Origin: Alitta virens
Taxonomy: Eukaryota > Annelida > Polychaeta > Phyllodocida > Nereididae
Direction: 5' to 3'
Assembly (NCBI GenBank): GCA_932294295.1
Contig: OW028584.1
Location: 29,076,470 to 29,140,469, forward strand
DNA length: 64,000 nucleotides
Below, in pieces: positions 24,360-36,300 of the stretch (the stretch's first letter is position 1; every line of letters begins with the position of its first letter). The notes below the pieces were generated by a model that saw only the letters and a program-made list of their open reading frames with translations, was not told where the DNA came from and did not search any database. Position numbers and translations under genes: made by a program.

Positions 24360-27300
24360 TCACTCGTCCGACCCTTCCACATCATCGTCTGCGAGGAATC
24401 CAAATTTATTTGTATTACTGATATCCTGCAAATACAAAAAAGGTCATACATAAATCATTTGAAGCTAAAAAGTTATGTCAATGCATACCATTCAAAGAAG
24501 TTTTTCAAGATATTTTTACCTACGTATTATGGTTGCAATAAAAAATATATAATTCTGGACATATATTACACATAAAGTATTTAATAAAATATTCATTCTG
24601 GTTGGACTTTTGCTAAGCACTATTGTAAATGCCTATGAATAAAAAATAAGGATTTATAATGGCATTAAAATAACTGCATGTACCAATTTTAACAGGAATA
24701 TGAGGACACAAATTTATTCCAGATTTCCTTCTGAAAACTTACTATGGCTTTTTTTTCTTCATACTTAGGCATTTCATCTATGGAAGTTGGGAGGGGCTTG
24801 TCTCTTCTGAAATGGAAATGAACAATTGTAAAATGTGCATGTTTAAAAAAAGCACAATACTTTCACCTTCACACACATGAACTATCGAAGCAAGTCATGG
24901 TTTCTGAATTCAAAATTCCAGGGTTCCAGTGAGCTTTATATTTGCGGATGTTACAAAGAACTGGACAATGTTCCACAATGAACACATTGACCACAACATT
25001 AGCCAATGGGTCAGATTAGTTTTATAAAATATTTCATTTGAAAATGACCACTGTATCAGTCACCCAATCTTTCTCCAACAACCACCACAATAATAACCAG
25101 GAAATTCAAATAAAAGATGTCTGCAAACAAGTGTTCATTGCAGACAAGAGTGGAAAGATTTCTCCTCCCAAAGATCAAGTAAAAAAAGTGAAAGCTTAAA
25201 TATATCAAGTTAGGGCTGATCCATTTAAAAAAGAGAAGGGGGGGGGGGGGTGTAGACAGGAAAATTTTCAGGACCTCAACCCCATTCTTTGTTTTTGACA
25301 GACCCCCCTCCCCAAACCCCATTCCCCACTTCGCTGGGCCGCTGCTACTAGCTGACGCCGTACGCAGGTAGGGGCTGCCATTAACCGGGAGGGATTCCTC
25401 CCGGTAGCGTGCGCGCGCATATCTATGGTTTACATTGGAAATGCCTAGACCGGAACGTGATCCCCAGTCTAAAAATAGCACAGCCAATCAGAAAATTCAG
25501 CGTTTGGCCAATCAGCCATGTGGGATAGGTAGAGGCGACCTGCCTATCGCATTTACGCTTAGGCAGGTCCCAGCCAAACTCCCCCCCCCCCCTATTTTCT
25601 ACACATTAAGATATTACTGGTCAACAACCCCCCCCTCCCCCACTTTTCAAAACCCTCCCGGTCCACCCTCCCCCCTCTTTTTAAATAGACAGCCCTAAGA
25701 AGAATAAGATGAGTAACATAGGAATGTTTTTCTGATTCACAGGCCAACATAATTTTTCTAAATTAAAATAGTATGTACAGTACTTAAAATAATTTATTTA
25801 ATGACAAAATGTATGCAACTCGTATCAAAATAGAGTATTTTTTTATGTCTCTTTACATCTACTAAATACGAATCCATAACCACTTCATATATAAAAATAC
25901 CATTTTCACAGCCAACATGCTTATGGGTTTAGTGTTCAGAATAAAGGGAAATAGTTTAACTAGTTTAATGAAAAAGTAAGTTAAAAAGTAAATCGGATTA
26001 ATTAATTATGAAGACTCAGAAAATTAAGACATCAGGAAAATTAGAAAAAAATTAAGAGATCTGGAATAACTATTAGGCAGGGATAATGAGACAAAAAATA
26101 GTGTTACAGGACTAGGGGTGCACAAAACATACATGTGCCCATACTTTCGACTATTTTAATTTTTGCATAGCCCCATCAGTTTTAGATGAGAATTCCCTAA
26201 AGAAAATAATCCAGATACAAGATCCTAATACATTTAAATTAGTTTAAATTCAGGTCATTTTGTTCAATTTATAAGCAAGAATTTCTGATGGGAATACGTT
26301 ATTGATAATCGGTGATTTTCATTGGTCAAATTGTGATTCCAACTTTTGTCTTTTCTTAAATTTTACATGCTTTGTCAGCTCCAAGAAACGCACAGAAAAA
26401 TTTGTATTGCACGAGAAGTTATATAATTTATGGGATTTTCATCATAATTGCATCTTTCAGTTTTGTGCACCTCCCTCAGCAATAGAACTCTAAGATGGCT
26501 ACCAGAAGCACAAGCATCGTGACACACCATTATTTAAAAGTGATTCTAATCCAAGGCTAAGCCAAACGCAAGCAAGCCAACAGTCTTATACTGACCGCTT
26601 AGTTCGCGAGTTTTGCTCTTGTGACCCAGGTCTATTGGGAGTGTTGCGTTTCTCACCCCAGTGTTTTCCTTTAAAATTGTCTGCGGGACAAAGAATAGAA
26701 CACATCAGGTGTAATATCTAAGTCATATTGCAAGATTCTTATTACTTTACTCAGACATCACCATTACTCTCATACTTTAGTCCAATTACCACTTATTCGG
26801 GTCCAGATATCAGTTATTTCTTGGTATTCCTTGAACTGCCTAAATCAGCAATATTATCCAGGTGGCAGCACCAGTCAATACAAGTCATGTGAATTAGTGT
26901 AGATGGTGCCACCAGTCCTTGTTAGCCATTTCCAGCAAGATATCATCAATACATTATAAGTATTATTAAATGTGCACATTAAATGTGCAAATAAATTTAA
27001 AACAACTTAATTGAAGAAATTTCAAACTGTCATACCTTCAGAGCCCTGCTCTTGCTTCCGTCGTAACCATGCGTTTTCTTTTGGTGGTTCAGCCGGTACT
27101 AAGTCCGGTTTTTGCACATTCTGTTTGCTGCTGTCTTTATTGTCAGCAGGCTAAATTAATTAATTTAAAGCATTATTATTTCAATAAATGAGTAAGTAAA
27201 ACAGGCATATTAAGAACTCAATGAAAGCGATCTCTTACACAGACTAGTGATGAGATAAAACGAAGGATATTTAACTCCTGCAGAGTTTCTGTCTTAGTTT

Positions 27301-30300
27301 ATATTCGTTTAATTAATTCAGTATGTGTCCGTATCTCATATGATATGTAACTCAAAGTGTAACATAGAGCTGAAGAAATGAATAATGAAAATGATACAAA
27401 GTGTAAGATTGAAGTTAGCATAAGTAGTTGAAAAACTTCTTGGAAACCAAAAATCTATTCAGCTCTCACGTTCAGACAGATGAATTCAAGCTCAATTATA
27501 TTACTGATATAACCAGTATTTCATCAATATTTTTACAAACCTTTTGTGGTTTATTAGAAGGACTAGTGACGCTATTAGTATTTCTTCTGTTTTCTTTATC
27601 ATGATCTTCTTTGTCAGAAGGGCGATTTTGATCTCGTTTCACCGCCCATGCGTTTTCCTATAAATAATTACGCATCTTCCAATAAATACTTAAATACTAC
27701 TGGCAAAGCGTTCACCGAAGTATCAGCATAGCCCAACCATTTGGTAAAATGGTGCTTACTTTAAATATTAAGTCTGAACGGTCAAACCTGCCCTACCTGC
27801 CACCCTTATAGATCACATTCACAGTCACTTTCAAATCCCAACAAAATTAATGTTCGTTGCATATTTTACCCTCTAGTTAAGAGCCACCTGTTTTAAATGG
27901 CCCAATATAAAAATTCCTTAGGGTGACCTCTCTAGGCCAGACATGGGTCAATTGTAGCTGAGAACAGGGCTCCACCTTCTGTTAACGAAATTTCAACTCC
28001 CTAGAACTGGATTTTCATTGCATATTTAACGCAAAATATAGCAAATTTAATATCAAATATCAATTTCATTGACACAGGCTTAATTTTAACAAGAACCATT
28101 TTACAAAATAACGAACCTTAGGTGGTGGTGCTGGAACCAATTTGACGTCATTTTCATCTATTTTGGAAGGAGGAGACTTCGGTGACAGCGGCTTATCCTC
28201 ATCGAACACATTTTCGTCATCAAAATCGTCTGATAACGCACTATCCCTTCGAACTCTCGCTGAACCTGCACCAGGAGGTGGCGCCACTAAAATATGAACA
28301 TTTTCACAAATGATCAATTTTATTGACACATTTCCCTTTTACAAAAGTAACCATCTAAAGTTTAATATGATCCCAATTATCTAAGTCGATTTATGCTTTG
28401 GCATGTTTATGGCCCCATGTAGGGTGTAATAGTGCTATAAACAAATACTAAATTCTAAAAAGCTGAAGTACCGAAGCCCGCCCCACTAAGACTATGGGTG
28501 TACAAATTATTCAGAATGTACATTCTTTAAATCACGCATTCTATTGCATGCTATTAATGTTCATTATATTCCATGAAAATATACGAATAAATACGTAATA
28601 GAATTTGTAAAGTGCCCGTTTCAGAATAATTTCTGTTCACCAATGCTTGGCCAGAGAAATTGCATTCAAAATATTCAGAAAAAGTGCAGTATAGTAGACC
28701 CAAATTCATGAACTTATTTAGCAAGCCTGGTTGCTATGCCTATGACGTCATGTGATAGAATACAATTATTAATGCCACAAACAAACGACTGCGGTTTTAA
28801 TTTTTAAGGCAAGACATTGTTTATTTTTTAACTTTTTATCGGGGGGCTGTCTTCAGCTTCATGAAATATGACAACTTTGTGGAATAAATTCCTGTATTCT
28901 CAAAATAAACGTGATAACTTCTAATATTTCATGGATGCCAAATATGGGCATAAATTTGGGTCCGCTATATTGTACTAAACCCAAAACTCTAAATAAATGC
29001 GTTTTCAATTTCCTTTAAAGCCATCATTCTACTTTCAATTGGATTGCAAACTATAAAATAAAGCTGTATTTGCTGGGACAAAAATGGTAATTAAAATGTT
29101 GAAATTGAGGTGGTTCTAAATTCTGAAACTGTCATACTACAAGTGATTTCTAAGACATGTCATAATAATTATTGTGGGTTTTGGGGTTTTGCTGTTCAAA
29201 ATAAATTTTATAGCGTAACTGCCCTACCTGTTCTTATACCTTTGCCCATACTTGAACTGGAAGACAATTTTCTTTGTCGCCCCTGCGATGAATCGCTATC
29301 CTGCCTTGTGATTTTATCTGGCCTTCCTTCTGAATTTTTGCGTTCACGTTCTTTTACATCTCTACATGAAAGTAAGAAAAATACAACATTTAGATAGATC
29401 TGCAATCAATTAGGTTAAAAGCAACTATCCTCTGTCCGTCCAGCATTGACAGTCCAAGTTTCATCGATTTCTCGGCAGCTACGAGGTCTAGATAGACAAG
29501 TGATGGCTTATTTTGTTGCTTACATGTTTGCTCCTATAACATTATTTCCTATCATCATGGTGGTCTGGTGGTCAGATCATTCTTTACCCGTGATCTGACC
29601 AATTCCCAAAATATCCATAGGATTAACACCAGGCAAGAAATGTGTTGTTCTGCCGAGAAAATTTATGAACAAATATACACAAGAATTATAGTCCTCCTGA
29701 TTGTGTTCGATGATCATAGAAGTCAGTGGGGTCTGATAATGTAGGGGTAATTTTAGTCTGATGTGAATCAACTAATGTAAGGTGGGTGCGCTCACAACAG
29801 GTAACTAAACTTTAGCACCAGCCTCTAGTATCAATAAATGAATGAATGTTACCGACTATTGAGGTAAAAAAAGACCTGTATGTCATACATTGTTCATAAT
29901 GACCTATATATCATACATTATTCATACACATTGTCTACCAGAGCTCTCACATGTTCATGAAACTATAATAATAATGTTAAAATTGTCTCATGTTTATTAA
30001 ATCTATTGCTTTACTTGTAACTGTATGTACTAGAATAATAAATATCAATCAAAATGTCAATGGTATGTTGGACAGAGGGTAATGAATGGTCTGGCTGAGG
30101 AGGCTGCAGTATTGCATAGTAACAGCAGAACTGATAAGCATCCCACACTCCTGACTTCGTAGCTTCATTGCAAAAGCAAATAATTTTGACCATAATATCA
30201 TTTCAACCACCAGCAACTTTTTTAGCGAATTTTACATTTTAGAATTTGAGTATTCATTTGAATTGATGTAATAATTTTCCCAGGCTGTCATGAATAAGCA

Positions 30301-33300
30301 AAATGTTATGCGATATTAACAGAAAGCAAATAGCAGTGAAGATAATTGACAAGAAACTCTACATAATTTAAATTGGCTTGTAAATGACTTCAGAACAATA
30401 ACAGGGGAAAATAAGAACTTTTGAATTACAAACTAAGAATCAGTAGGAATAATAACTTAATCTTAATGCTAATATCATAAATTATAAATTTTGCTAAAAG
30501 TGTTCATGATTACTAAGAAACCTTAACAAACATAATCGAACACAATGGAATCGAAGTGAATCAGCATGAAAACTAACTGAAACTTATTGCTAATATCAAG
30601 CTAATATCATAAGTATAAATTTGGCTAAAACATTTGATTTCCAAGACACTTAGCAAATGCAATCAAACAAAAATTAATCAAAATAAATCAGTACGAATAT
30701 TAACTGAATCTTAAAGCTAGTATCATAAATTTAAATTTGCAAATTTTTACCAAACGCAATTAAATGTAATCAAACACAAATAATTCAAATAGAAACAGAA
30801 AATAAAAGAAGAAAAGGAGAATATAGGCGTGCACCAGGAACAAGCTTGCTTTTTGTTGTTTAGTACAAAGCGCTCTACCTGAGCCTGTTCTCTCTCTCCT
30901 GTTCCCACCTGTCTTCTTCCGCCCTTTTCTCTCGCAAAATCCTCTCCTCTATTTCCCGCTCTCTTGCCGCAGTATCTACCGGTTTAGCGGCTCCGAAGAT
31001 GGATGAAGCAGGAGGAGCACTTTTCTCTGATGATGCTGCAGCTGATGCTGTAGGTCCAGCTGTTTGCTCCTCCTCCTTGGGTCTCGACCTTGGCTGAAGG
31101 TTTAGTCTTGGTCGTTCTTTGCTGGGTCTGTCATCATCAGGGGGACCTAGAAATTAAAAAAAAATTCTTTATAATGAGTCACAGAATACTGATAACTATA
31201 AACTATTATACAACGGCCATGCCAAAATATTCGGTACTGCATGTTACAGGGATCGAAATAAGCTTCAACAATGGTAACCTGCTTTCCGGTTACCATGAAT
31301 ATTGATCTGATAACCTACTGTTGTGACTATGGCACATTTTATCGCGAGCGTTGGTCCGTTCTCGTGAAAATAAATAATGGTAACCTCCACGTAACCTGAA
31401 CGATCGTTCTTGACATATTTTGAGGTCTGATGTTATGATGTACAGGTATTGGAGCCGGCAGAAAAATAAAAACTATAATTTATGATTGTGGCAAGGCTTT
31501 AGGCACCGTTACAACTGCAATCTTAAACATAGCTCTGATATCATAATCTTAAACATAGCTCTGATATCATAATCTTAAACATAGCTCTGATATCATAATC
31601 TCCTTGTGTGCACCTCCATAGTCATATGATAATGCTCAATGACATTAAGATGGTTTGCGTTATTGAAATATAGATTAAATATAGCAACAAGGAATCACCG
31701 CTTTAAACACAATAAATATCTCCATGCACCTTAGCGTACAGGCAACTTTAAAGTGCTGTTCAGAGCAATCCCACATTTAGAGACCATCCTTGCACTCATG
31801 CCACTGGTTGGTATGGATAACCAATCTGGTTCAATAATAAATATGGGATTTATAGCTTGATTATTACAATAATTCGGCGATGACATTGTATGGGAAGAAG
31901 ATATAAGGGAGAAGTGGTGGCCGGGGTTGCTGGCAAATTAGGTCGTGCTTGGTCAGTTATGCGATCTATAAGAAATTAGTCACAGCGTAAGAGATTTACA
32001 AATGAGCAAAAACCATCTAAACAGGGCCTCATTTTGATAACGTCATATGTTATGACATCATTACTTCTCCATAGAGGTCATGTGAAGCTTTGTGCACCCA
32101 TAAAATGCCGCCTTAAAATCAAGGTGGTTTTATTATTTGGTGGTCTTCAATGTGGGGTACACCTTAAGCTTCAGCTGGCATTGGGGAGGAAAAGTAACAG
32201 AGCCTACAGGTGGCAGCACATAAAAAGGACAATAAGATGACGTCACTAATAATTGTTACATAGATGGACGACGTCACAGAATAGATGATGTCATCAAACA
32301 ATACTTTTCTGCTACGGTGCCAGTGACCTCTTGTGGTACTTTTTAAACTAACACAGACGGTAAAGTACACATCAAACATGGAACCATTACTAAATTTATT
32401 TTTATTTTTTCGCTTCTTTTAATTAATTTCTATTTCTTTATTTTTAAAATGTACAGTGTACTCACATTTGTAAAATTTTCTGTTGAATTTTAATGTATTG
32501 ATGTTTGCGACAAATATGTCATATTTGACATAACACTGTCAATATAAATTATATATATATATATATACTAATAAAATAAAAGAAGCTGGTGCACTAGATT
32601 TAGCTGAACGGGAATACTCAAGTGCTCAGGAGAAGGCCTTTGATACACCATTTTCACACAGTAGCCATGTTGGCACTTTTTAAAAATGTTTAATTGACCT
32701 TTCTTTGCACTCAGATATAATATTGTGACGTCATAAGTAAACAATGGCCGTGGTGAGGTTACAGAGTGCAAGAACAATGGAGAAGTAATGATGTCATAAC
32801 ATATGACGTTATCAAAATGAGGTCAATGAGGCAAACATGTCAACATGGCCGCTGTGTGAAAAACGTGTATTGGCTAGAAATGGTTTGCATTTTAGGCGAG
32901 TCTCAGAAACACACGGACGTTAGACACTTGCACACACGGACATTAGACAAGCAAATAGGGTCCGGGCTAGATCATTTTGAGTTCTTGTGGAGTGAGCAAA
33001 TTTATCATCTATTGGTATCATGTGCAGTTCAATAATCAAAATCACCAGCTAATGCCAGTGGGTATACACTGGGCCATCCTTAAAAATAATTATGTTGCGG
33101 GTTACATGGCACTTGAAAAACCCATCAGGTAGGTAGGAATAATTTTTTTCCCAGAAGAATATTCTCGAAACAGATTAAAAAATAAAATAAATATTTAAAA
33201 AAGCAAGGAAAAAAATGTGCCATACGCACTGATATGTGCTATATGGTTGCGTAACCCGCAACAGGAATATTTTTAAGAATGGCCCTACGTTAAAAAAGCA

Positions 33301-36300
33301 ATCCATGCAAAAACAGAATGAGCAATCATACCATATCTGTCATCCCTCGGAGGAGGAGGTCCTCTATCATATCCTCTAAAAAAATCAAATAAATGAGATT
33401 TAAGGTTTGTGATCTATAAGCTAATATATACGGGTTTAGTGCAGTATAGTGGACCCATATTTATGCCCATATTTGGCGGCCATTAAAAGTTTTAAGTTCT
33501 AGCACAATTACAATAACATTTGGTTTAGATAAGCAGGGGTTTGGGAAAAAGCAAAAATAAACGTCTTTACCGTGAAGATGAAACCGCCGTCATAACTACA
33601 TTAGTTTGTGACCTCACACTTACATTTCAAGCATTTTACGTCATAGGCCTGGCAATGAGGCTTGTTAAATATGGTCATAAATCTGGGTCCGCTATACTGC
33701 ATTTTTTCCATATATACCCAAATCCCAACAAAACTGGTCCATAATTGCAGAAAACAATATCAGTATTAGGATGATGTATACACACCTGGTTGGACCATCT
33801 CGCCACTCTTGTTCACGACCGCCGAACCCTGTGCCAAATGATCGCCTACCAGAACCTGAATATAAATACATGGATTAGTAAGTTTTCATCTGTTGTTGAA
33901 GGATATCCATTTAATATATTTAGTAATTCCAGTACTAGCAGAATAGCATTGATAATATCAAATCACAGTAAACACTGGTAGATTGTAACACACTTCTGAT
34001 GTCAAACATGACAAACCAAGTGCTGTGTACATGAATGTCATCGTAACCCCTAATAGGGGACTTTGGAACCAACAGGGGGGAGCTGCATACCAGTCGTAAC
34101 AACCTTTGTTTGATGTGAGGACGGTATACAGCTCCCCGTTGACCTTATTGTCCACTATTAAGGAAGGGATATTATAGAGAATAGCTCATCAAATAATCAG
34201 TTCAGAATCTTTAAACTTTTTTCTTGTAGATTTACCTCTGTCATCACCAAATCTGTCCCTTCTCTCTCCACCAAAACGATCACCACCCCTATCGCCATAG
34301 CGATCTCCAGTGCCATAACGGTCACGGTCACCGAAGCTACCTCTGTCGCCACCTCGGTCGCCGAAGCTACCTCTGTCGCCACCTCGGTCACCATAGCGAT
34401 CACCTCCTCTGTCGCCGTAGCGATCACCTCCTCTGTCGCCGTAGCGATCACCTCCTCTGTCACCAAAGCGATCACCTCCCCTGCTGAAACTTCCTCTGTC
34501 ACTGAAACCGCCTCTGTCCATTCCACGGTCATCTGAAAAAAAAAGCATAGATGTGAAGAACATCCACAACACTTATTGTTCGATAAGTGACCACAAAAAT
34601 ATGTATTATCTACTGGATGGATGCATGGAATGAACATTTCTGTATTTATGCCACGCTTGATCTGTGATTTATCCTCTATCCTTTATGTATATATACTTAT
34701 ATATTATTAAACTTTAACACTGAATGTCTAAGAGCAGGCCTCTGCCCAGAAAACATCAAATTATGGCAACTCGGACCTTGAACGTTAAGCTATATATTAT
34801 GTATAAAATAATGAGAACTTGTATATCATACTTCTGTAGGTGTAGTTTTAGATATAGACTTAGTGAGTAGAGTTATAGATATATGTGACATATGTATCTT
34901 TTCTGAAGTGAAAAAGTGTCAATAAAAGCTATATACTTTTTTTTCTCAGAAATAAGTAACAGGGTGGATGAGGCTTCCTAGAAGTCAAATTCAAGACTTT
35001 TTAAGGCCAGAATTTTCAGGAGAACTGCACTTTCATGTTCCAAAACTTCCCTATACACATAAGTGCTTACCACTTCGGGGTGCTCTTCTCCAGTCTCCTT
35101 GCGTTTTATCCTCTCCATCGTCCTCCCTTCGACCGCGTCCCCAATCACGGTCTCTATCGCTTCGTTCCCTGTCATTGCCGTGTTGGTCAGCCAAGTCTAT
35201 TCTGATCTGTCGGTTTTTCAATGTCTGTTAAAAGAAACACAAAAAAACACAGGATTAGACCTGCCAAAGACAGCACAGCTCTTTCTGGACAGTAAGTGGT
35301 GGTGGATTAGGGCTTTACATCCTGTATTTCTGCACCTGATGAGCTAATTAGGATAGGTAGGGACCATGGCAATGAGACGAAGGATGAAACAGCCATCCAA
35401 CATAGGCTCAACCGGGAATTGAACCCGGGACCCAGTGGTTGGAAGCCCAGCGCACTACCACTGAGCTAGGCCCCCATCCTTCTGGACAGTAAGTAATGGC
35501 AATTCAAGGATTACTGATTGTCCCATAACATGTGAAAGGGACGACCATCATTTCGCACAAGTGTAATTTTTCTTCCTCTGCTATAAGTCTAGTCAGTTCT
35601 TGTGTGAAGTTGTACACACAAATACCAATACAATACATGATGTCACCACGGCCCAATTATTGATGTGGCCATCCAACATTGGGTAATGGTGACGTCATGT
35701 CTTGTACTAGTATTTCCGGGTACAAAGGTCAAACGAGCTGCCCAGCACTATTAATAATAATGACACTCTTAATCTATTTAATGCTTAAGAAAAGTGACTT
35801 TCGATTGGTCCCAAAGAAAAAAGAGAGAAAAATAAAATACAAACGAGCAAAAATTTGAGAGGATAAACTGATTCGTCTTAAGATCATAATAAACAGCAAA
35901 ATGGCCAGACACATTAAAGGAAATCTTCCAGCTGAGTTTGGGGGGTCAGCACTGAATTTTGTGAAAACTCTCCGATCCCATCTTTACCATTCATAGACAA
36001 GTTTGTGGAATTTCAACTAGCTGCACTTACTTGTTAATTACTCATTTAATTAATGCCCCACTGCCACTGTGTTAAAGTTTTGAACGTAACTCTCACAGCA
36101 GTCACCTCCCGCAACGGAGAGTTAAAATCCGAATGCATTATGGGGATTAGCTAGCTACTGCATAGAGCAAAATGCCCCTCACTTAACACATTTTCCCATA
36201 TATATATTCTGCCTCTAATGGCCTCAAATGAGGGTTTTTTTTATGACTTAAGCTTGGGTGTTTCAGCCATTAATCACCAGATGTTCACCACAATTCTGAT

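Larger units (their letters stand above)
29362..30878 (-). other. eIF4B intron 9
   Basis: 1.5 kb intron between the exons at 30879-31146 and 29228-29361. It holds dispersed repeat K (about 29440-29790), which includes a perfect 10-bp hairpin (29570-29579 with 29591-29600), and a diverged tandem array of about 120-bp units at 30438-30783. No exon or RNA gene is seen. Confidence 0.65.

Noticed and set aside
25056..25698. Proline-rich frames on both strands (143 aa and 87 aa)
   Set aside because: They span the MITE family C element with its poly-C and poly-G runs, and composition explains the reading. No homology is recognisable.
34197..34637. 146-aa frame overlapping eIF4B exon 6 (EEVIATATEEVIATATE-type)
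   Set aside because: It is the shifted frame of the coding minisatellite. The repeats are multiples of 3, so alternate frames stay open; the DRYG frame is the one that joins the other eIF4B exons in phase.
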